The translations under genes and the position numbers were made by a program. From Rubrivivax sp. (lineage in GTDB: Bacteria > Pseudomonadota > Gammaproteobacteria > Burkholderiales > Burkholderiaceae_C), in NCBI GenBank assembly GCA_021300575.1, contig JAJTDM010000041.1, forward strand, positions 1 to 45,764: 45,764 nucleotides of DNA, read 5' to 3'. The notes under the pieces are model-generated. The model saw only the letters and a list, made by a program, of their open reading frames with translations. It was not told where the DNA came from and made no database searches. This document shows positions 37,003 through 45,764 of this stretch, piece by piece. Within the stretch, counting starts at the first letter, position 1; each line of letters starts with the position of its first letter.

Positions 37003-37523
37003 GCTGGCCGCTCGCGCTCGCGCTGGCCCTGACGGGTGCCGGCGCCGGCGCGGGCCCGGTGGCCCCCTCGGTTTCCACCTCAACAGGAACAAGCCCGGCC
37101 ACCCGCTCGACGCACGCAGTGTGCGAGTTGCGCTTGACCGAGCACCGCAGCGGGCGCGAACTCAAACGCCTGCCGCTGGACCGCCAGGCCCCCGAGATCC
37201 GCATCGCCTTCGAACACTCCGTGCTCGGCACCACCGTGATCGACCGCTACCGCTTCACCCCGGCGCCGGTGCTGGTGGAAGAGGAGTTCGAGGGTGAGGG
37301 TTACGGCCTGCCTGCCGCGCCCGGGCCGGGCGAGCGCCTGGAGCGTCTGGGCCCGTCCCGCATGCGCCTGAGCCTGCACCGCCCGGTGGACCCGCTGGTG
37401 GTGCGCGCGCTGGCCGGGCCGCGCATGCGTCTGCTGCTGCCACAGGGCGACTTGCTGCTGGCCAGCCTGGGAGCCCCTGCCGTGGCGCTGGAGGCGGTGG
37501 GGTGCAGTTCCCCGGCACCCTGA
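36999..37523 (+). CDS. DUF1850 domain protein
   Basis: This 174-residue protein starts with GTG in a GTGA overlap with the receptor. It has an export-like hydrophobic start (SWPLALALALTGAGAGAG). A DUF1850 core follows, including LPLDRQAPEIRIAFEHSVLGTTVIDRYRF and EEEFEGEGYGLP. Genes of this family almost always sit between TAXI receptor and fused permease genes. The biochemical role is unknown; an accessory periplasmic subunit is a reasonable guess. Confidence 0.88.
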   Translation: MSWPLALALALTGAGAGAGPVAPSVSTSTGTSPATRSTHAVCELRLTEHRSGRELKRLPLDRQAPEIRIAFEHSVLGTTVIDRYRFTPAPVLVEEEFEGEGYGLPAAPGPGERLERLGPSRMRLSLHRPVDPLVVRALAGPRMRLLLPQGDLLLASLGAPAVALEAVGCSSPAP

Positions 37524-37564
37524 GGACGACCCAAGACCGAGCACATCAACAAGAAGCTGACCCG

Positions 37565-39778
37565 ATGACCACTGCCACGTCCTCCCTGCCCCCACCCCAG
37601 ACGCCGGACCAGGACGAGGTCGACCGCCTCATCGAGCAGTTCGATCCCGAGTCGAACTTCCGCCGGCTGGTGGGCGTGTCCGCCGGCATCGTGGGCGTGC
37701 TGGCCGTGGGACTGTCGGGTTGGCACTACTACACCGCCGGCTTCGGCCTGCACAACGAGATCGCGCACCGCGCCATCCACCTGGCGGTGGTGCTGGGGCT
37801 GTGCTTCCTGGTGTTCCCGCGCCAGAAGCGCCTGCCCGGGGCCTGGGAGTGGATCGTCTCGGCCGGCCTGGCCGCCTTCTACCTGCTGCTGGGCTGGGGG
37901 CTGCTGAGCCACCCGGTGGCCGCTGAAGTGCCCGTGGCGGCCAAGGGGGCCTTCGTCGCGGTGATGCTGTGCATCGCCGCACTGTCCCTGCCCTTCAAGG
38001 CCTACGACGGCAGCCACCGCCACATTCCCTGGCGCGATTGGGTGTTCGCCGTCACGGCGGCCAGCTTTTCGCTCTACCTGCTGGTGTTCTTCGAGGGCAT
38101 CTTCATCCAGCGCCCGGGCCAGCACACGCCGCTGGACCTGATGTTCGGCGTGATCGCCATCGCCATGGTGCTGGAAGCCGCGCGCCGCACCATGGGCATC
38201 TTCCTGCCGCTGCTGGCGGTGGCCACCGTGCTGTACGGCATCTTCGGGCCCTACCTGCCGGGTGATCTGGCGCACCGCGGCTACAGCGTGCCGCGCGTGG
38301 TGGCGCACCTGTACAAGGGCACCGAAGGCATCTACGGCATCCCCGTGGGCGTGGTGGCCACCTTCGTCTTCCACTTCGTGCTGTTCGGCATCATGGCGCA
38401 GCTCACCGGCCTCGGGCAGCTGTTCGTCAACCTGGCCACCATCGCCGCCGGGCGCTACGCCGGCGGGCCGGCCAAGGTCAGCGTGGTGTCCTCGGGCCTG
38501 TTCGGCATGATCTCCGGCTCAGCGATTGCCAACACCGTCACCACGGGCGTCATGACCATCCCGCTAATGAAGAAGGTGGGCTTTTCGCCGCGCTTTGCCG
38601 GCGCGGTGGAAGCCAGCGCCTCCTGCGGCGGCCAGGTGACGCCGCCCATCATGGGCGCGGCCGCCTTCATCATGGCCGAGACCCTGGGCATCCCGTACAA
38701 CGAACTGATCCTCGTGGCCATCGTGCCGGCCGCGCTGCACTACTTCGCCATCCTGTGGATGGTGCACCTGGAGGCCAAGCGCCTGAAGCTCGCGGGCATG
38801 GACCCGAGCGAGATCCCGTCACTGGGCCTGGTGCTCAAGAGCTCCTGGCACCTGTTCATCCCGCTGGTGGTGATGGTCACGCTGCTGCTGATGCAGTACA
38901 CGCCGTTCCTCGCCGCCTTCTGGGGCATCACGCTGACGGTGGCCTGCTCCTGGATTCCCAAGCTGCTGGGGCCGATGGGCCGGCACATGACCGGGCTGGC
39001 CGTGACGCCACGCGCCCTGATCCAGGGTTTCGAGATGGGCAGCAAGTCGGCCTTGGGCATCGGCGCGGCCTGCGCCTGCGTGGGCTTCGTGCTCGGCATC
39101 ACCACCCTCACCGGCATGGGCTTCAAGTTCTCGGCCTTCGTGCTCGACCTCTCCGGCGTGGCGGCGCAGTGGGTGCATGCCTTCGACGTGATGGGCTGGT
39201 TCGAGCTGAAGCAGATCACCATCCTCTTCGGCCTGCTGTTCACGGCCGTGGCCTGCATCATCATGGGCTCGGGCGTGCCCACCACGCCCACCTACATCAT
39301 CCTGGCCTCCATCGTGGCGCCGGCGCTGGCGCAACTGGGCGTGCCGCAGCTGGCCACGCACTTCTTCGTCTTCTACTACGGCGTGCTGGCCGACGTCACG
39401 CCGCCGGTGGCACTGGCCGCCTTTGCCGCGGCGGGCATCGCGCGCAGCGAGCCCATGCGCACGGGCATGACGGCCTTCAGGCTGTCGATGGGCAAGGCCC
39501 TGGTGCCCTTTGCCTTCGTCTACGCGCCGGTGCTGCTGTTCGTGAACTTCAACCCGGTCACTTTCGCCATCGCACTGGCGGGGTCGGTGATCGCCATTGC
39601 GGGACTGGGGGCAGCCTACACCGGCCACTGCCGGCGGCCCATCAGGATGCCGGCCTTCCTCGCGCTGAATGTGCTGTCACTGTCCCTGGTCTTCGGCCAC
39701 CCCATCGTCACCCTGGTGGGCGGTACGGCGGTGCTGGCCATCCTGGCCTGGCACGCGCGGCCGGGCGCCCCTGAATAG
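37565..39778 (+). CDS. TRAP transporter fused permease (4TM/12TM)
   Basis: This 737-residue membrane protein carries both the small and large permease parts of a TRAP-TAXI system. The N-terminal region holds several helices fused to a DctM-like region with GMISGSAIANTVTTGVMTIP, SCGGQVTPPIMGAAAFIMAE and GSGVPTTPTYIILASIVAPAL, and ends in further helices. Length and layout fit the fused family. The ATG at 37565 follows DUF1850 by 41 nt. It imports the ligand of the TAXI receptor, coupled to an ion gradient. Confidence 0.95.
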   Translation: MTTATSSLPPPQTPDQDEVDRLIEQFDPESNFRRLVGVSAGIVGVLAVGLSGWHYYTAGFGLHNEIAHRAIHLAVVLGLCFLVFPRQKRLPGAWEWIVSAGLAAFYLLLGWGLLSHPVAAEVPVAAKGAFVAVMLCIAALSLPFKAYDGSHRHIPWRDWVFAVTAASFSLYLLVFFEGIFIQRPGQHTPLDLMFGVIAIAMVLEAARRTMGIFLPLLAVATVLYGIFGPYLPGDLAHRGYSVPRVVAHLYKGTEGIYGIPVGVVATFVFHFVLFGIMAQLTGLGQLFVNLATIAAGRYAGGPAKVSVVSSGLFGMISGSAIANTVTTGVMTIPLMKKVGFSPRFAGAVEASASCGGQVTPPIMGAAAFIMAETLGIPYNELILVAIVPAALHYFAILWMVHLEAKRLKLAGMDPSEIPSLGLVLKSSWHLFIPLVVMVTLLLMQYTPFLAAFWGITLTVACSWIPKLLGPMGRHMTGLAVTPRALIQGFEMGSKSALGIGAACACVGFVLGITTLTGMGFKFSAFVLDLSGVAAQWVHAFDVMGWFELKQITILFGLLFTAVACIIMGSGVPTTPTYIILASIVAPALAQLGVPQLATHFFVFYYGVLADVTPPVALAAFAAAGIARSEPMRTGMTAFRLSMGKALVPFAFVYAPVLLFVNFNPVTFAIALAGSVIAIAGLGAAYTGHCRRPIRMPAFLALNVLSLSLVFGHPIVTLVGGTAVLAILAWHARPGAPE

Positions 39779-39874
39779 GTCTGGCACCGCGGTCCGACGC
39801 AGGGCAGCCTGATAAGGCCAAGCTTGATCCAGGACAGGGCGTGTGGCCCGCTGGGGCGTGAGGATCGGGCCACG

Positions 39875-42598
39875 ATGCCCCCGCCCCCACACACCGGCCT
39901 GAGCGAAGCCGAGGCTGCACAGCGCCTGAAGGCCGAGGGCCCGAACGAGTTGCCACGAGGCCGGCGGCGCACGCTAGGGCGCATCGTGCTGGAGGCCGCA
40001 CGCGACCCGATGTCGCAGTTCCTGCTGGCCGGGGTGGCGATCTACCTGCTGCTGGGCGATGTGCACGAGGCGCTGCTGCTGGGGCTGTTCGTGCTCGTGA
40101 CCATCGGGCTGTCAGTGGTGCAGCAGCAGCGCACCGAACGCGTGCTGGAAGCCCTGCGAGACCTGGCCAGCCCCCGGGCCCTGGTGCTGCGAGGCGGCGA
40201 GCGCCTGCGCATTCCCGGCCGCGAGGTGGTGCGCAGCGATCTGCTGCTGATCGGTGAGGGCGACCGTGTGGCCGCAGACGGCGTGCTGCTGTCGGCCCAC
40301 GCCCTGGAGACTGATGAGTCGCTGCTGACGGGCGAGTCCGTGCCGGTGCGCAAGGCAGCGAAGCAAGAAGGTACCGTTGAACCGGCCAGCCCGGGGGCGG
40401 CATCGGAAGCAGCATCGGGGACCACCAGCGCCCAGCCTGGCGGTGACGGACAACCCTTCGTCTGGGCCGGCTCGGTGGTGGTCAAGGGCCAGGGTATCGC
40501 ACAGGTCACCGCCACCGGCGCGGCCAGCGCCATGGGGCGCATAGGGCGCGCGCTGGGCAGCATCGAGACCCCGGACACTCCCCTGACGCTGCAGACGCGC
40601 CGGCTGGTGCGCCTGGCCGCCATGGCCGGCGCGGCAGCCAGCCTGCTGTTCGTCCTGGCCTTCGGGCTCACAAGAGGGGACTGGCTGGCCGCCTTGCTCG
40701 GCGGGGTGACGCTGGCCATGTCGCTGCTGCCCGAAGAGTTCTCGCTCATCCTCACGGTGTTCATGGCCATGGGCGCATGGCGCCTGTCGCACGAGCGCGT
40801 GCTGGCGCGACGGCCGGCTGCCATCGAGGCGCTGGGCGCGGCCACGGTGCTGTGCACGGACAAGACCGGCACGCTGACCTGGAACCGCATGGCGGTGACC
40901 GACCTGGCGGTGATGGACCTGCCGGTGGCGAACCTGGAGATCCCGGCGGCTGGGGATCCGGCTGCTGCAGACCCGCCGGCCCTGCGGGTGTGGACAGCCG
41001 GCGGCGCGGGGCCGGCCGCCCCGCTGCCCGAAGCCTTCCACGCGCTGCTCGAAGCCGCGGTGCTGGCCAGCCAGCCCGAACCTTTCGACCCCATGGAGCG
41101 CGCCTTCCACGCCCTGGGCCAGGAACACCTGGACCCGGCCCATGGCCATGACGGCTGGGAACTGGTGCATGCCTGGGGCCTGACGCCTGAACTGCTGGCC
41201 ATGTCGCATGTGTGGCAGGCACCCGGGCAGGAATCACCCACCATCGCGGCCAAGGGCGCGCCCGAGGCGATGGCGCTGCTGTGTCGCCTGAGCGAGGCGC
41301 AGGCCGCCGTCTGGCAGGAGGCGGCCCGGCAGTTCACCTCCAGCGGCAAGCGCGTGCTGGCCGTGGCACGGGCCGTGGTCACCGCACAGAACGCACAGAC
41401 CACACAAACCGCCCAGAACGGCCGGACCGCCCATACCGCCCATAGCGCCAACCCCGGCGCGCCCTGGCCCGCCACGCCCCACGGCTTCGAGTTCCAGCCC
41501 CTGGGCCTGGTCGCCCTGGCCGACCCGCTGCGCCCCGAGGTGCCTGCCGCCGTGGCCGAGTGCCGGCGGGCCGGCGTGCGCGTGGCCATGGTCACGGGCG
41601 ACCACCCGGGCACCGCGCTGGCCATCGCGGCCGAGGCTGGCATCGACACCACGGGCGGCGTGCTCACCGGCGCCGACATCGAGGCGATGGACGAGGCCGC
41701 GCTGCGCGAGCGGGCGCTGCGCACCAGCGTCTTCGCCCGCGTGATGCCGCAGCAAAAACTCAAGCTGGTGCAGGCCCTGAAAGCCGGCGGCGAGGTCGTG
41801 GCCATGACGGGCGACGGCGTGAACGACGCCCCGGCGCTGAAGGCCGCGCACATCGGCATTGCCATGGGCCGGCGCGGCACCGACGTGGCGCGTGAGGCCG
41901 CCAGCCTGGTGCTGATGGAAGACGACTTCGGCGCCATCGTCAAGGGCCTGCGCATGGGCCGGCGCATCCTGGACAACGTGCGCAAGGGCATGGTGTTCGT
42001 GCTGGCCGTGCACGTGCCCATCGCGGGCCTGGCGCTGATGCCGCTGCTGGCCGGCTGGCCGCCACTTTTCGCTCCCGTGCACATCGCCTTCCTGGAACTG
42101 GTGATCGACCCCGTGTGCGCCATCGTCTTCGAGGCCGAGGACGACGAGGACGACGTGATGGCCCGTCCACCGCGGGACCCGGCCGCACCCGTGGTCTCGG
42201 GTGCACTGGTACGCCTGGGCCTGTGGCAGGGTGCGGCCGCGCTGGGGGCCGTGGGTGCGCTGTATGTCGGGTTGTGGCAGGCCGGGGTGGACAGCGCCCA
42301 GGTGCGTGCAGCGGTGTTCACCGCGCTGGTGACAGCGGTGGGGGCGCTGGTGCTGGCCAACCGGTCGTTCAGCGCCGGCCTGTGGGCGCACCTGAACCGG
42401 CCCAACCGGGCCCTGTGGGCGGTGTTGGGCGGCACCTCGCTGCTGCTGCTGTGCGCCCTGGAGGTGCCCGCGCTGCAGGCGGTGTTCTCCTTCGCTGCGC
42501 TGGCGCCGCTGCAGGCCGTGCTGGCCGTGGGCGTGGGCCTGGCCCTGCTGCCGCTGCTGGGACTGCTGGCACGCCGGCAGCCCGTGCTGCGCGCCTGA
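39875..42598 (+). CDS. Cation-translocating P-type ATPase
   Basis: This 907-residue P-type ATPase has the actuator TGES motif (152-155), an M4 PEEF motif (286-289) where Ca2+ pumps have PEGL, and the phosphorylated Asp D329 in CTDKTGTLT. It also has MVTGDHPGTALAIA and TGDGVNDAPALKAAHIGIAMG. M6 has ELVIDPVCAIVFEAE. This matches the bacterial P2-like group of uncertain ion specificity. A repeat-rich insert of Thr, Ala, Gln, Asn and His (about 503-526) interrupts the nucleotide-binding domain. The ATG at 39875 is preferred over an upstream TTG at 39824. It converges with the ligase gene, with only 8 bp between stops. Confidence 0.93.
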   Translation: MPPPPHTGLSEAEAAQRLKAEGPNELPRGRRRTLGRIVLEAARDPMSQFLLAGVAIYLLLGDVHEALLLGLFVLVTIGLSVVQQQRTERVLEALRDLASPRALVLRGGERLRIPGREVVRSDLLLIGEGDRVAADGVLLSAHALETDESLLTGESVPVRKAAKQEGTVEPASPGAASEAASGTTSAQPGGDGQPFVWAGSVVVKGQGIAQVTATGAASAMGRIGRALGSIETPDTPLTLQTRRLVRLAAMAGAAASLLFVLAFGLTRGDWLAALLGGVTLAMSLLPEEFSLILTVFMAMGAWRLSHERVLARRPAAIEALGAATVLCTDKTGTLTWNRMAVTDLAVMDLPVANLEIPAAGDPAAADPPALRVWTAGGAGPAAPLPEAFHALLEAAVLASQPEPFDPMERAFHALGQEHLDPAHGHDGWELVHAWGLTPELLAMSHVWQAPGQESPTIAAKGAPEAMALLCRLSEAQAAVWQEAARQFTSSGKRVLAVARAVVTAQNAQTTQTAQNGRTAHTAHSANPGAPWPATPHGFEFQPLGLVALADPLRPEVPAAVAECRRAGVRVAMVTGDHPGTALAIAAEAGIDTTGGVLTGADIEAMDEAALRERALRTSVFARVMPQQKLKLVQALKAGGEVVAMTGDGVNDAPALKAAHIGIAMGRRGTDVAREAASLVLMEDDFGAIVKGLRMGRRILDNVRKGMVFVLAVHVPIAGLALMPLLAGWPPLFAPVHIAFLELVIDPVCAIVFEAEDDEDDVMARPPRDPAAPVVSGALVRLGLWQGAAALGAVGALYVGLWQAGVDSAQVRAAVFTALVTAVGALVLANRSFSAGLWAHLNRPNRALWAVLGGTSLLLLCALEVPALQAVFSFAALAPLQAVLAVGVGLALLPLLGLLARRQPVLRA

Positions 42599-42606
42599 GC
42601 GGAACA

Positions 42607-44316
42607 TCAACCCATCAGGGCCCGCAAGGTCTGCAGCGTGTCCGCCTCGTGCAGCGACTTGTCGTCGCGGATGCGCAGCATGCGCGGGAAGCGCACCGCG
42701 ATGCCGCTCTTGTGGCGCGGGCTGGCGTTCAGGCCCTCGAAACCCAGCTCGAACACCAGGCTGGGGGCCACGCTGCGCACGGGGCCGAACTTCTCCAGGG
42801 TGGTGGCGCGGATGACCTTGTCCACGCGGGCGAACTCGGCGTCGCTCAGGCCGGAATAGGCCTTGGCGAAGGCCACCAGCTGCAGGCCGTCGGGCCGGGC
42901 CGGCTCACGCCGCCGGATGGCTTCCACCACGGCAGCAGCCTCGGCTGCGTCCTTCGGCGCGCGGCTCCACACGGCGAAGGTGTAGTCGGTGTAGACGCTG
43001 GCGCGACGGCCGTGGCCGGCCTGGGCATAGATCAGCACCGCGTCCACGCTCAGCGGGTCCACCTTCCACTTCCACCAGGTGCCCTCGGCCTTGGTTCGGC
43101 CGCTGCCGTAGCGCGCGCTGCGGTGCTTGAGCATGAAGCCCTCCACGCCGCGCCCCCGCGCCGTCTCGCGCAGCGCGGCGCAGGCCGCCCAGTCGGCCAC
43201 CACCACCTCGGGTGACAGGGTCCACGGCGTCCCCTCCGGCAGGGCCGGCAGGTCGGCCTGCGCGAGCAAGGCGCTCAGGCGCTCGCGCCGCACCTGCTGC
43301 GGCAGGCCGCGAAGATCCTGGCCCTCGTGCTCCAGCAGGTCGTAGGCCACGAAGCGCAGCGGCGCCTGCGCCAGCACCTTCTTGGTCAGCAGCTTGCGGG
43401 CGATGCGCTGTTGCAGCAGGGCGAAGGGCGCGGGCTGGTCCTGCCCCGGCAGCCAGGCCAGCACCTCGCCGTCCAGCACGGTGCCCTCGGGCAGCGTGCG
43501 CAGCGCGGCTTCGAGCTCGGGGAAGCGCTCGGTCATCAGTTCCTCCCCACGCGACCAGATCCACACCTGGCCGGCGCGGCGCACCACCTGGGCGCGGATG
43601 CCGTCGTATTTCCACTCCACCAGCCAGTCGGTCACCGGGCCCAGGGTCGCGTCGGTCGGCGCTTGCGGCAGCGCGTGCGCCAGGAAGAAGGGGTAGGGAT
43701 GGCCGGCCTCCAGCGTCATCGCCCCGTCCTGCGCCACCAGGGCCTGGAAGCGCTGCGCGCTGGGCGTGTGCCGCGCGTCGGTGTAGCCCATCATGCGCTG
43801 GGCCACGGCCTTGGGGTCGATACCGGCGCCCTGCGCCAGCGCACGCTGCACCAGCAACTTGCTCACCCCCACGCGAAAGCCGCCGCCGATCAGCTTCACC
43901 AGCAGGAATCGACCCTGTGCGTCCAGTTCGTCAAAGGCAGCGCGCAGGCGCAGCGCCTGCTCGTCCGGGGCCAGGCCCTTTAATGGCAGCAGGCGCTGCG
44001 TCACCCACTGGCTCAGGCCCTCGCTGCTGCCCCGTGCAGGCGGCGGCAGCACATGCGCGATGGTCTCGGCCAGGTCACCCACGGCCTGGTAGCACTCGTC
44101 GAACAACCAGTCGTCGATGCCGGCCACGGCGCAGGCCGTCTCGCGCAGCAGCGCCGTGGGCACCACCTGGCGCGGCTTGCCGCCGGCCAGAAAGTACACG
44201 GCCCAGGCCGCGTCTTCGGGCGGCGCCTGGGTGAAGTAGTCCACCATGGCCGCCACCTTGGCCGTGGTGGCCGTGCTGGCATCCAGCAGCTGGAACAGGT
44301 CGGCAAAGCGGCGCAT
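42607..44316 (-). CDS. ATP-dependent DNA ligase (bacterial PP_1105-type)
   Basis: This 569-residue ligase seals nicks in DNA. An N-terminal DNA-binding domain has FLLVKLIGGGFRVGVSKLLVQRAL. The nucleotidyltransferase has the adenylated Lys K236 in EWKYDGIRAQ, followed by WSRGEELMTERFPE, LDGEVLAW, VEGFMLK and WWKWK. The OB domain ends with RFPRMLRIRDDK. It matches the bacterial ATP-dependent ligase family usually encoded with a ligase-associated exonuclease, a DEXH helicase and a phosphoesterase. None of these is present on either side here. It may act in a repair pathway separate from the essential NAD-dependent ligase. Confidence 0.93.
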   Translation of the reverse strand: MRRFADLFQLLDASTATTAKVAAMVDYFTQAPPEDAAWAVYFLAGGKPRQVVPTALLRETACAVAGIDDWLFDECYQAVGDLAETIAHVLPPPARGSSEGLSQWVTQRLLPLKGLAPDEQALRLRAAFDELDAQGRFLLVKLIGGGFRVGVSKLLVQRALAQGAGIDPKAVAQRMMGYTDARHTPSAQRFQALVAQDGAMTLEAGHPYPFFLAHALPQAPTDATLGPVTDWLVEWKYDGIRAQVVRRAGQVWIWSRGEELMTERFPELEAALRTLPEGTVLDGEVLAWLPGQDQPAPFALLQQRIARKLLTKKVLAQAPLRFVAYDLLEHEGQDLRGLPQQVRRERLSALLAQADLPALPEGTPWTLSPEVVVADWAACAALRETARGRGVEGFMLKHRSARYGSGRTKAEGTWWKWKVDPLSVDAVLIYAQAGHGRRASVYTDYTFAVWSRAPKDAAEAAAVVEAIRRREPARPDGLQLVAFAKAYSGLSDAEFARVDKVIRATTLEKFGPVRSVAPSLVFELGFEGLNASPRHKSGIAVRFPRMLRIRDDKSLHEADTLQTLRALMG

Positions 44317-44359
44317 GGCCGCATGATGCCTGGGCGGTGTGCCGGGCGCGGCCGGTGCG

Positions 44360-45667
44360 CTACGCGAGGGCCCGGCAGATGCCCGAGGGGGCCCCGACGC
44401 CCACTTGGGCCAGCCCGCCTTCCAGCATCTCCTGCGTCACCAGCGTGATGCCCGATGGGCTGACGTGAAAGCCACGCGCCAGGTCGGCCGCCCGGTCCAC
44501 ACCCGCCGTGAAGCCGTCCGGCAACCGACAGCGCTTGTCCACGATGGCGCGGCGCAGGGTGACGCCGCGGCCGATGCGGGTGTCGGGCAGCACCAGGGAG
44601 TCCTCCACCACGCTGCCCTCGTCCACCCGCGCCTTGCAGAACAGCACCGAGCGCCGCACCACCGCGCCGCTGACGATGCAGCCGCTGGCCACCAGCGAAT
44701 CCACCGCGTAGCCGCGGCGTCCGCCGTCCTCGTCGAACACGAACTTGGCTGGCGGCAGTTGCGGAATCTGGCTCAGGATGGGCCAGGTGTCGTCGTACAG
44801 GTTCAACTCCGGCAGCACCCGCGTGAGGTCCATGTTGGCCTCCCAGTAGGCATCGACCGTGCCCACGTCGCGCCAGTAGGGCTGGCCTTCCACCGAGTTG
44901 ATGCAGCTGCGCGCGAAGCGGTGGGCATAGACGCGCCGCTGCCCGATCAGCTGCGGGATCAGGTCGTGTCCGAAGTCGTGCGTGGACATCACATCGGCCG
45001 CGTCGTGGGCCAGTTCGGCGAACAGCACGTCGGCATTGAAGACGTACACGCCCATGCTGGCCAGCGCCCGCCCCGGGCTCGATGGGAGTGGTGTCGGGCA
45101 GGCCGGCTTCTCTTCGAAGGCCACGATGCGCTCGTCCTCGTCCACCGCCATCACGCCCAGCCCGCAGGCCTCGGCCAGCGGCACCTCGATGCAGGCCACG
45201 GACAACTCCGCGCCGCGGACCACGTGCTCCTGCAGCATCACCGAGTAGTCCATCTTGTAGACGTGGTCACCCCCCAGCACCAGCACGTGGTCGGGGCGCG
45301 CCTCGCGGATCAGGCCCTGGTTCTGCCACACGGCGTCGGCCGTGCCGTCGTACCAGCCCTCGCCGTGGCGCTGCTGCGCCGGCGCGATGTCGATGAACTC
45401 GCCCAGCGAGTGCGACAGGAAACCCCAGCCCCGCTCAATGTGCCGGATCAGGCTCTGGGCCTTGTACTGCGTGAGCACGCCGATGCGGCGGATGCCGGCG
45501 TTCACGCAGTTACTGAGCGTGAAGTCGATGATCTTCAACTGCCCCGCAAATGGCACCGCTGGCTTGGCCCGGCCCTCCGTCAGGTGCTGCAGGCGGCTGC
45601 CGCGGCCACCGGCCAGCACCATGGCATAGGTGCGCTGGGTCAGGTGGTTGCGGGGAAGATGGGGCAT
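44360..45667 (-). CDS. glgC: Glucose-1-phosphate adenylyltransferase
   Basis: GlgC makes ADP-glucose from glucose 1-phosphate and ATP, the committed step of bacterial glycogen synthesis. The 435-residue protein has the nucleotide loop [23 protein letters not shown] and [14 protein letters not shown]. It also has [23 protein letters not shown] and a C-terminal left-handed beta-helix pattern ([23 protein letters not shown]). Its length is normal. No other glycogen gene is in the window; they may lie beyond the right edge. The ligase gene starts 43 bp downstream on the same strand, and a shared transcript is possible. Confidence 0.96.
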   Translation of the reverse strand: MPHLPRNHLTQRTYAMVLAGGRGSRLQHLTEGRAKPAVPFAGQLKIIDFTLSNCVNAGIRRIGVLTQYKAQSLIRHIERGWGFLSHSLGEFIDIAPAQQRHGEGWYDGTADAVWQNQGLIREARPDHVLVLGGDHVYKMDYSVMLQEHVVRGAELSVACIEVPLAEACGLGVMAVDEDERIVAFEEKPACPTPLPSSPGRALASMGVYVFNADVLFAELAHDAADVMSTHDFGHDLIPQLIGQRRVYAHRFARSCINSVEGQPYWRDVGTVDAYWEANMDLTRVLPELNLYDDTWPILSQIPQLPPAKFVFDEDGGRRGYAVDSLVASGCIVSGAVVRRSVLFCKARVDEGSVVEDSLVLPDTRIGRGVTLRRAIVDKRCRLPDGFTAGVDRAADLARGFHVSPSGITLVTQEMLEGGLAQVGVGAPSGICRALA

Positions 45668-45764
45668 CGATGGACTGGGCGCGCGAAGCCCACACCGTAG
45701 CGGCTGCGCACGGGCCCGGATTGCCCAGGCGCAAGACAGGCCTTCGTCATCTTCGTGAAGCCGT

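Noticed and set aside
40042..42435. Very long antisense frame (about 800 codons) over the P-type ATPase
   Set aside because: Low-complexity Ala/Ser/Thr/Arg composition with no domain. The plus-strand ATPase motifs are complete and unambiguous.

Overview
The window is GC-rich chromosomal DNA from a betaproteobacterium, most likely Burkholderiales in or near Comamonadaceae. The evidence is four Bug-type (tripartite tricarboxylate transporter, TTT) receptors, two complete TRAP systems, the five-step HutF/HutG histidine pathway, a DUF883/YqjE-like pair and very compact operons. I see no tRNA, rRNA, CRISPR array, insertion sequence or prophage. No gap between genes exceeds 300 bp, and positions 1-113 and 45668-45764 hold nothing I can identify.

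Positions 114-11762 hold a carboxylate uptake and catabolism region. A substrate-binding protein without a signal peptide and a Bug receptor broken by a 41-bp tandem duplication lie on the minus strand. Divergent from them are a fumarylacetoacetate-hydrolase-family enzyme and a second Bug receptor. A GntR/FadR-type regulator then sits divergent to an amidohydrolase, a 3-hydroxyisobutyrate-dehydrogenase-like enzyme, a TRAP DctPQM importer, a PdxA-family dehydrogenase and a third Bug receptor. The substrate is not recognisable. The PdxA paralogue seems to lack the usual phosphate-binding His-Thr pair, so an unphosphorylated hydroxycarboxylate is plausible.

Positions 11947-23374 hold the histidine utilisation region. 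On the minus strand run hutU, hutH and an NMT1/SsuA-type ABC importer. On the plus strand run hutC, a truncated phytanoyl-CoA-dioxygenase-like gene, hutD, hutI, hutG and hutF. All five junctions in the plus-strand arm are 4-bp start/stop overlaps. A TGTCTAGACA palindrome between the arms is a candidate HutC operator.

Positions 23507-31781 hold an AAA/DUF4143 ATPase behind an AT-rich leader, two translationally coupled DEAD-box helicases (an RhlE-like protein and DbpA), a fourth Bug receptor, a DUF883/YqjE-like membrane pair, and an Lrp-type regulator divergent from dadA.

Positions 31791-45667 begin with a hybrid histidine kinase split by a frame-changing deletion over its ATP-binding N-box, preceded by a tiny signal-peptide-like ORF. 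These are followed by an FAD amine/amino-acid oxidase, a TRAP-TAXI operon (receptor, DUF1850, fused permease), a P-type cation ATPase, an isolated bacterial ATP-dependent DNA ligase, and glgC.

The general theme is scavenging of organic acids and amino acids, with many receptors and few permeases. A second theme is small-scale decay and slippage: a 41-bp duplication, 11- and 12-bp tandem repeats, a deleted kinase core and a truncated dioxygenase.
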